A stretch of 64,000 bases of DNA from Anoxybacillus sp050480245 (GTDB lineage Bacteria > Bacillota > Bacilli > Bacillales > Anoxybacillaceae). The notes beneath the pieces are model-generated. The model had not been told where the DNA came from and ran no database searches. It was given only the letters and a program-made list of their open reading frames with translations. A program made the position numbers and the translations under genes. Numbering within the stretch: position 1 is the first letter of the stretch; every line of letters starts with the position of its first letter. The DNA lies in assembly GCA_050480245.1 (NCBI GenBank), contig JBCNEQ010000063.1; one strand, given 5' to 3'. Below, piece after piece: positions 61,885 through 64,000 of this stretch.

Positions 61885-63132
61885 ATGAAAAAATCGCTTA
61901 TGGCGTCATTGTTCGTTTTTTGTTGCTTGTTGCTCATCGTGCAAACTGCGACAGCAGCAATGAACGTGCGCATAGCTGTCAATCAGCTCAATGTTCGTAC
62001 AGGTCCAGGATTTGCGTTTGCAGTGCAAGAAAAAGTAGCTAAAGGGAAGCAATATGCTGTCGCTCAAAAGCGGGGAGAATGGCTACAAATCCGGCTTGCT
62101 TCGAATCGAACGGGCTGGGTGTATAGCAAATACGTTCAAGTGCAAAATGAGCCGAACGAAACGAAAAAACAAATACAACAGTCGGTCGTATGTCAAGTAG
62201 ATGGGTTGCGGCTTCGGAAAGGACCGGGAACGACATATGCGGTCATCGGGTATGTCAATCGTAACGAAAAAGGAACGGCAACGATGATACAAGGGGATTG
62301 GATGTATGTGCGTTGGGATGGAAAAGAAGGTTGGGTGCATCGCTCATATATAGCAAATGCTGAGCAAAGTGAAAAAAATACATACGTCCAAACGTTATAC
62401 GATAATACAAATATTCGTTCCGCTCCTTCGATACAATCTTCTGTTATTGCTAAGGCAAAGCGCGGCGATCAGTTTGCAGTCATTCGAAAAGAAGGACAAT
62501 GGTATGTCATTCAAGTTGATGCTCAAACGGTAGGATATGTAGCCGAATGGGTCGTTCAAGTAGGCAAACAATCTTCTCCACCTCGACCTCAAACGGTGGG
62601 AGGGAAAACGATTGTTATTGATGCAGGACATGGTGGAAAAGATCACGGAACAACAGGTGTCAACGGGACGATGGAAAAAATGTTAACGTTGCAAACGGCA
62701 TTGTTGTTAAGTGAAAAACTAAAACAAGTGGGCGCTAACGTTATTTTAACGCGCGCAGATGATCGGTTTTTATCGCTAAGTGAACGAGTCAATATTGCAG
62801 GGGGAAACAAAGCAGATGCGTTCATTAGCATTCATTACGATAGCGCCTTAAATCGCACCGCAAGCGGCTTAACAGTATATTACTATAAAGAGATCGATCG
62901 TTCGCTTGCCGATGCACTTGTTGAGCCGCTCAGTCAATTAACAGGCATTCAACAACGTGGTGTTCGCGTAGGCAACTATCATGTGTTGCGCGAAAATAGC
63001 CGCCCTTCTGTGTTGCTTGAGCTCGGCTATTTAAGCAACCCAAACGAAGAAGCATTCGTTGTGTCACAAACGTATCAACAATCGGTCACAGAAGCTATAT
63101 GCAACGGTTTGCTTCGTTATCTCGGAAAATAA
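61885..63132 (+). CDS. yrvJ: Secreted N-acetylmuramoyl-L-alanine amidase with SH3b domains
   Basis: 415 residues. Signal peptide about 1-24. Three bacterial SH3 domains (about 28-90, 98-158, 168-226), each with NVRTGPGF/LRLRKGPGT/NIRSAPSI-type starts, then an Amidase_3 domain (236-413). The Zn ligands are H249 (DAGHGG), E264 (MEKML), H317 (SIHYDSA); catalytic E379 is in LLELGYLSN. Cleaves peptide stems from peptidoglycan. Place and domains match B. subtilis YrvJ, which is longer. Ribosome site aggggga. Confidence 0.93.
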   Translation: MKKSLMASLFVFCCLLLIVQTATAAMNVRIAVNQLNVRTGPGFAFAVQEKVAKGKQYAVAQKRGEWLQIRLASNRTGWVYSKYVQVQNEPNETKKQIQQSVVCQVDGLRLRKGPGTTYAVIGYVNRNEKGTATMIQGDWMYVRWDGKEGWVHRSYIANAEQSEKNTYVQTLYDNTNIRSAPSIQSSVIAKAKRGDQFAVIRKEGQWYVIQVDAQTVGYVAEWVVQVGKQSSPPRPQTVGGKTIVIDAGHGGKDHGTTGVNGTMEKMLTLQTALLLSEKLKQVGANVILTRADDRFLSLSERVNIAGGNKADAFISIHYDSALNRTASGLTVYYYKEIDRSLADALVEPLSQLTGIQQRGVRVGNYHVLRENSRPSVLLELGYLSNPNEEAFVVSQTYQQSVTEAICNGLLRYLGK

Positions 63133-63140
63133 AGGCCATC

Positions 63141-63169
63141 TTGACAAATGGTTTGTTCGTACGTAATAT
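63141..63169 (+). promoter_or_regulatory. Sigma-A promoter of hisS
   Basis: Consensus TTGACA (63141-63146), 17-bp spacer, TAATAT (63164-63169). Confidence 0.8.
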
Positions 63170-63174
63170 AAAAA

Positions 63175-63440
63175 GAAAATTCAACATCTCGCCGATGATG
63201 GAGAAAAGTAGTTAAGAGTACACATGGCCAGAGAGGAAATGCCGCAGGCTGGAAGCATTTCTCCATGATGACTTAACGAACGAACACTCCGTAGGTTTCT
63301 CTTTGAACGCGTTATCGTTAGTAGGAGAGAACGCTTTCCGGGCGTTATCGGATGAAAGTGGAAGCATGCGCTTCAACTAGGGTGGCACCACGGGAATTTG
63401 TCTCTCGTCCCTAATTTATTAGGGGTGAGAGATTTTTATT
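63175..63440 (+). ncRNA. T-box riboswitch leader of hisS
   Basis: Contains the AGAGAGGAAA stem I element (63231-63240), the T-box agggtggcaccacggg (63380-63395) and a terminator (tctctcgtccct/aggggtgagaga, 63402-63433, then T-run). CAC (His) at 63286-63288 is the likely specifier. Uncharged tRNA-His should favour antitermination. The specifier is inferred from position and downstream gene. Confidence 0.9.
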
Positions 63441-63467
63441 TGCATAAAACTACAAGGAGGGAATGAT

Positions 63468-64000
63468 ATGTCATTTCAAATTCCGCGCGGGACGCAAGAC
63501 ATCTTGCCAGAACAAGCAGCAAAATGGCAATATATTGAACAAATCGCGCGTGAGCTTTGTCGTCGTTACAATTATCAAGAAATTCGCACGCCGATTTTTG
63601 AGCATACAGAACTATTTTTGCGCGGTGTCGGTGATACAACGGATATTGTCCAAAAAGAAATGTATACGTTTGAAGATCGTGGCGGTCGAAGTTTAACGCT
63701 TCGTCCAGAAGGAACAGCTGCGGTCGTTCGTTCATTTGTTGAAAATAAAATGTACGGATATCCGAATCAGCCGGTAAAGCTGTATTACATGGGACCGATG
63801 TTCCGTTATGAACGTCCGCAAGCGGGTCGTTTCCGTCAGTTCGTTCAATTTGGTGTCGAAGCGCTCGGAAGCAACGATCCAGCGATTGATGCTGAAGTCA
63901 TTGCTTTAGCGATGGACATCTACCATACGCTCGGATTGAAAAAATTGAAACTTGTCATCAATAGTTTAGGCGATAGCGAAAGTAGAAAAGCGCACCGTCA
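63468..64000 (+). CDS. hisS: Histidyl-tRNA synthetase, 3'-truncated by window
   Basis: The first 177 codons are visible from ATG 63468 (ribosome site caaggaggg). Begins MSFQIPRGTQDILPEQAAKW. Class II motif 2 (MFRYERPQAGRFRQF) and the TLRPEGTAAVVR motif-1-side region are present. Charges tRNA-His. The frame runs open to the window end. The region between the amidase and hisS is fully occupied by the promoter and T-box. Confidence 0.97.
   Translation, partial: MSFQIPRGTQDILPEQAAKWQYIEQIARELCRRYNYQEIRTPIFEHTELFLRGVGDTTDIVQKEMYTFEDRGGRSLTLRPEGTAAVVRSFVENKMYGYPNQPVKLYYMGPMFRYERPQAGRFRQFVQFGVEALGSNDPAIDAEVIALAMDIYHTLGLKKLKLVINSLGDSESRKAHR

Noticed and set aside
1..64000. tRNA or rRNA genes
   Set aside because: No cloverleaf with GTTC-type T-loop or rRNA sequence was recognised; the tRNA-like signals at 2386 and 63380 belong to T-box leaders.

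Overview
The window is a chromosomal segment of an endospore-forming Bacillaceae bacterium. Gene order from spoVID to hisS closely follows the Bacillus subtilis chromosome (spoVID-ysxE-valS-folC ... spoIIB-maf-radC-mreBCD-minCD-spoIVFAB-rplU-prp-rpmA-spo0B-obg-pheBA-niaR-nadS-nadBCA-safA-coxA-yebC-bofC-ruvAB-queA-tgt-yajC-spoVB-comN-secDF-recJ-apt-relA-dtd-amidase-hisS). The protein sequences and the presence of a full type IV pilus (T4P) locus point to the Anoxybacillus/Geobacillus group; that assignment is inferred from memory of these families, not from a search.

Region by region: 1-6460 holds spore-coat genes (spoVID 5'-truncated by the window edge, ysxE), a T-box controlled valS, and folC. 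6461-23500 is the accessory highlight: at the site where B. subtilis has only comC (prepilin peptidase), this genome has a complete monoderm T4P locus. It contains a secreted von Willebrand A (VWA) protein, three convergent minor-prepilin genes on the minus strand, a divergent plus-strand operon with three poorly characterised envelope-associated proteins, then PilB, PilT, PilC, a major pilin, prepilin peptidase, PilM, PilN, PilO and another prepilin. 23543-31412 is the cell-shape/division/sporulation block (spoIIB, maf, radC, mreBCD, minCD, spoIVFAB). 31409-35795 carries the ribosomal operon rplU-prp-rpmA, then spo0B-obg and pheB-pheA. 35808-43058 is an NAD biosynthesis cluster (niaR, nadS, nadBCA, nadE) wrapped around the spore-coat gene safA. 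43137-49558 holds coxA, yebC, bofC, ruvAB, queA, tgt, yajC. 49583-55893 holds envelope genes (TIGR04086 protein, DUF421 protein, spoVB, comN, secDF, a cation-diffusion transporter). 55947-64000 holds recJ, apt, relA, dtd, a small HTH gene, a secreted amidase and T-box controlled hisS, cut by the window end.

How it fits together: in the T4P locus, pilD matures the prepilins, PilB/PilT extend and retract, PilC/M/N/O form the inner platform, and the VWA protein plus PilV/W/X-like prepilins resemble the tip-priming complex of PilY1 and minor pilins in Gram-negative T4aP. The PilB N-terminus carries a tandem motif typical of c-di-GMP-binding MshEN domains. The NAD cluster has a TGTC-AA-GACA palindrome between the divergent nadS-niaR and nadBCA operons, as expected for the NiaR repressor.

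No tRNA, rRNA, CRISPR array or intact insertion sequence was seen. A short IS200/IS605-end-like hairpin bracketed by a 9-bp direct repeat lies just upstream of pilT. Two tandem in-frame DNA repeats (66 bp in spoVID, 144 bp in safA) occur in spore morphogenetic genes.
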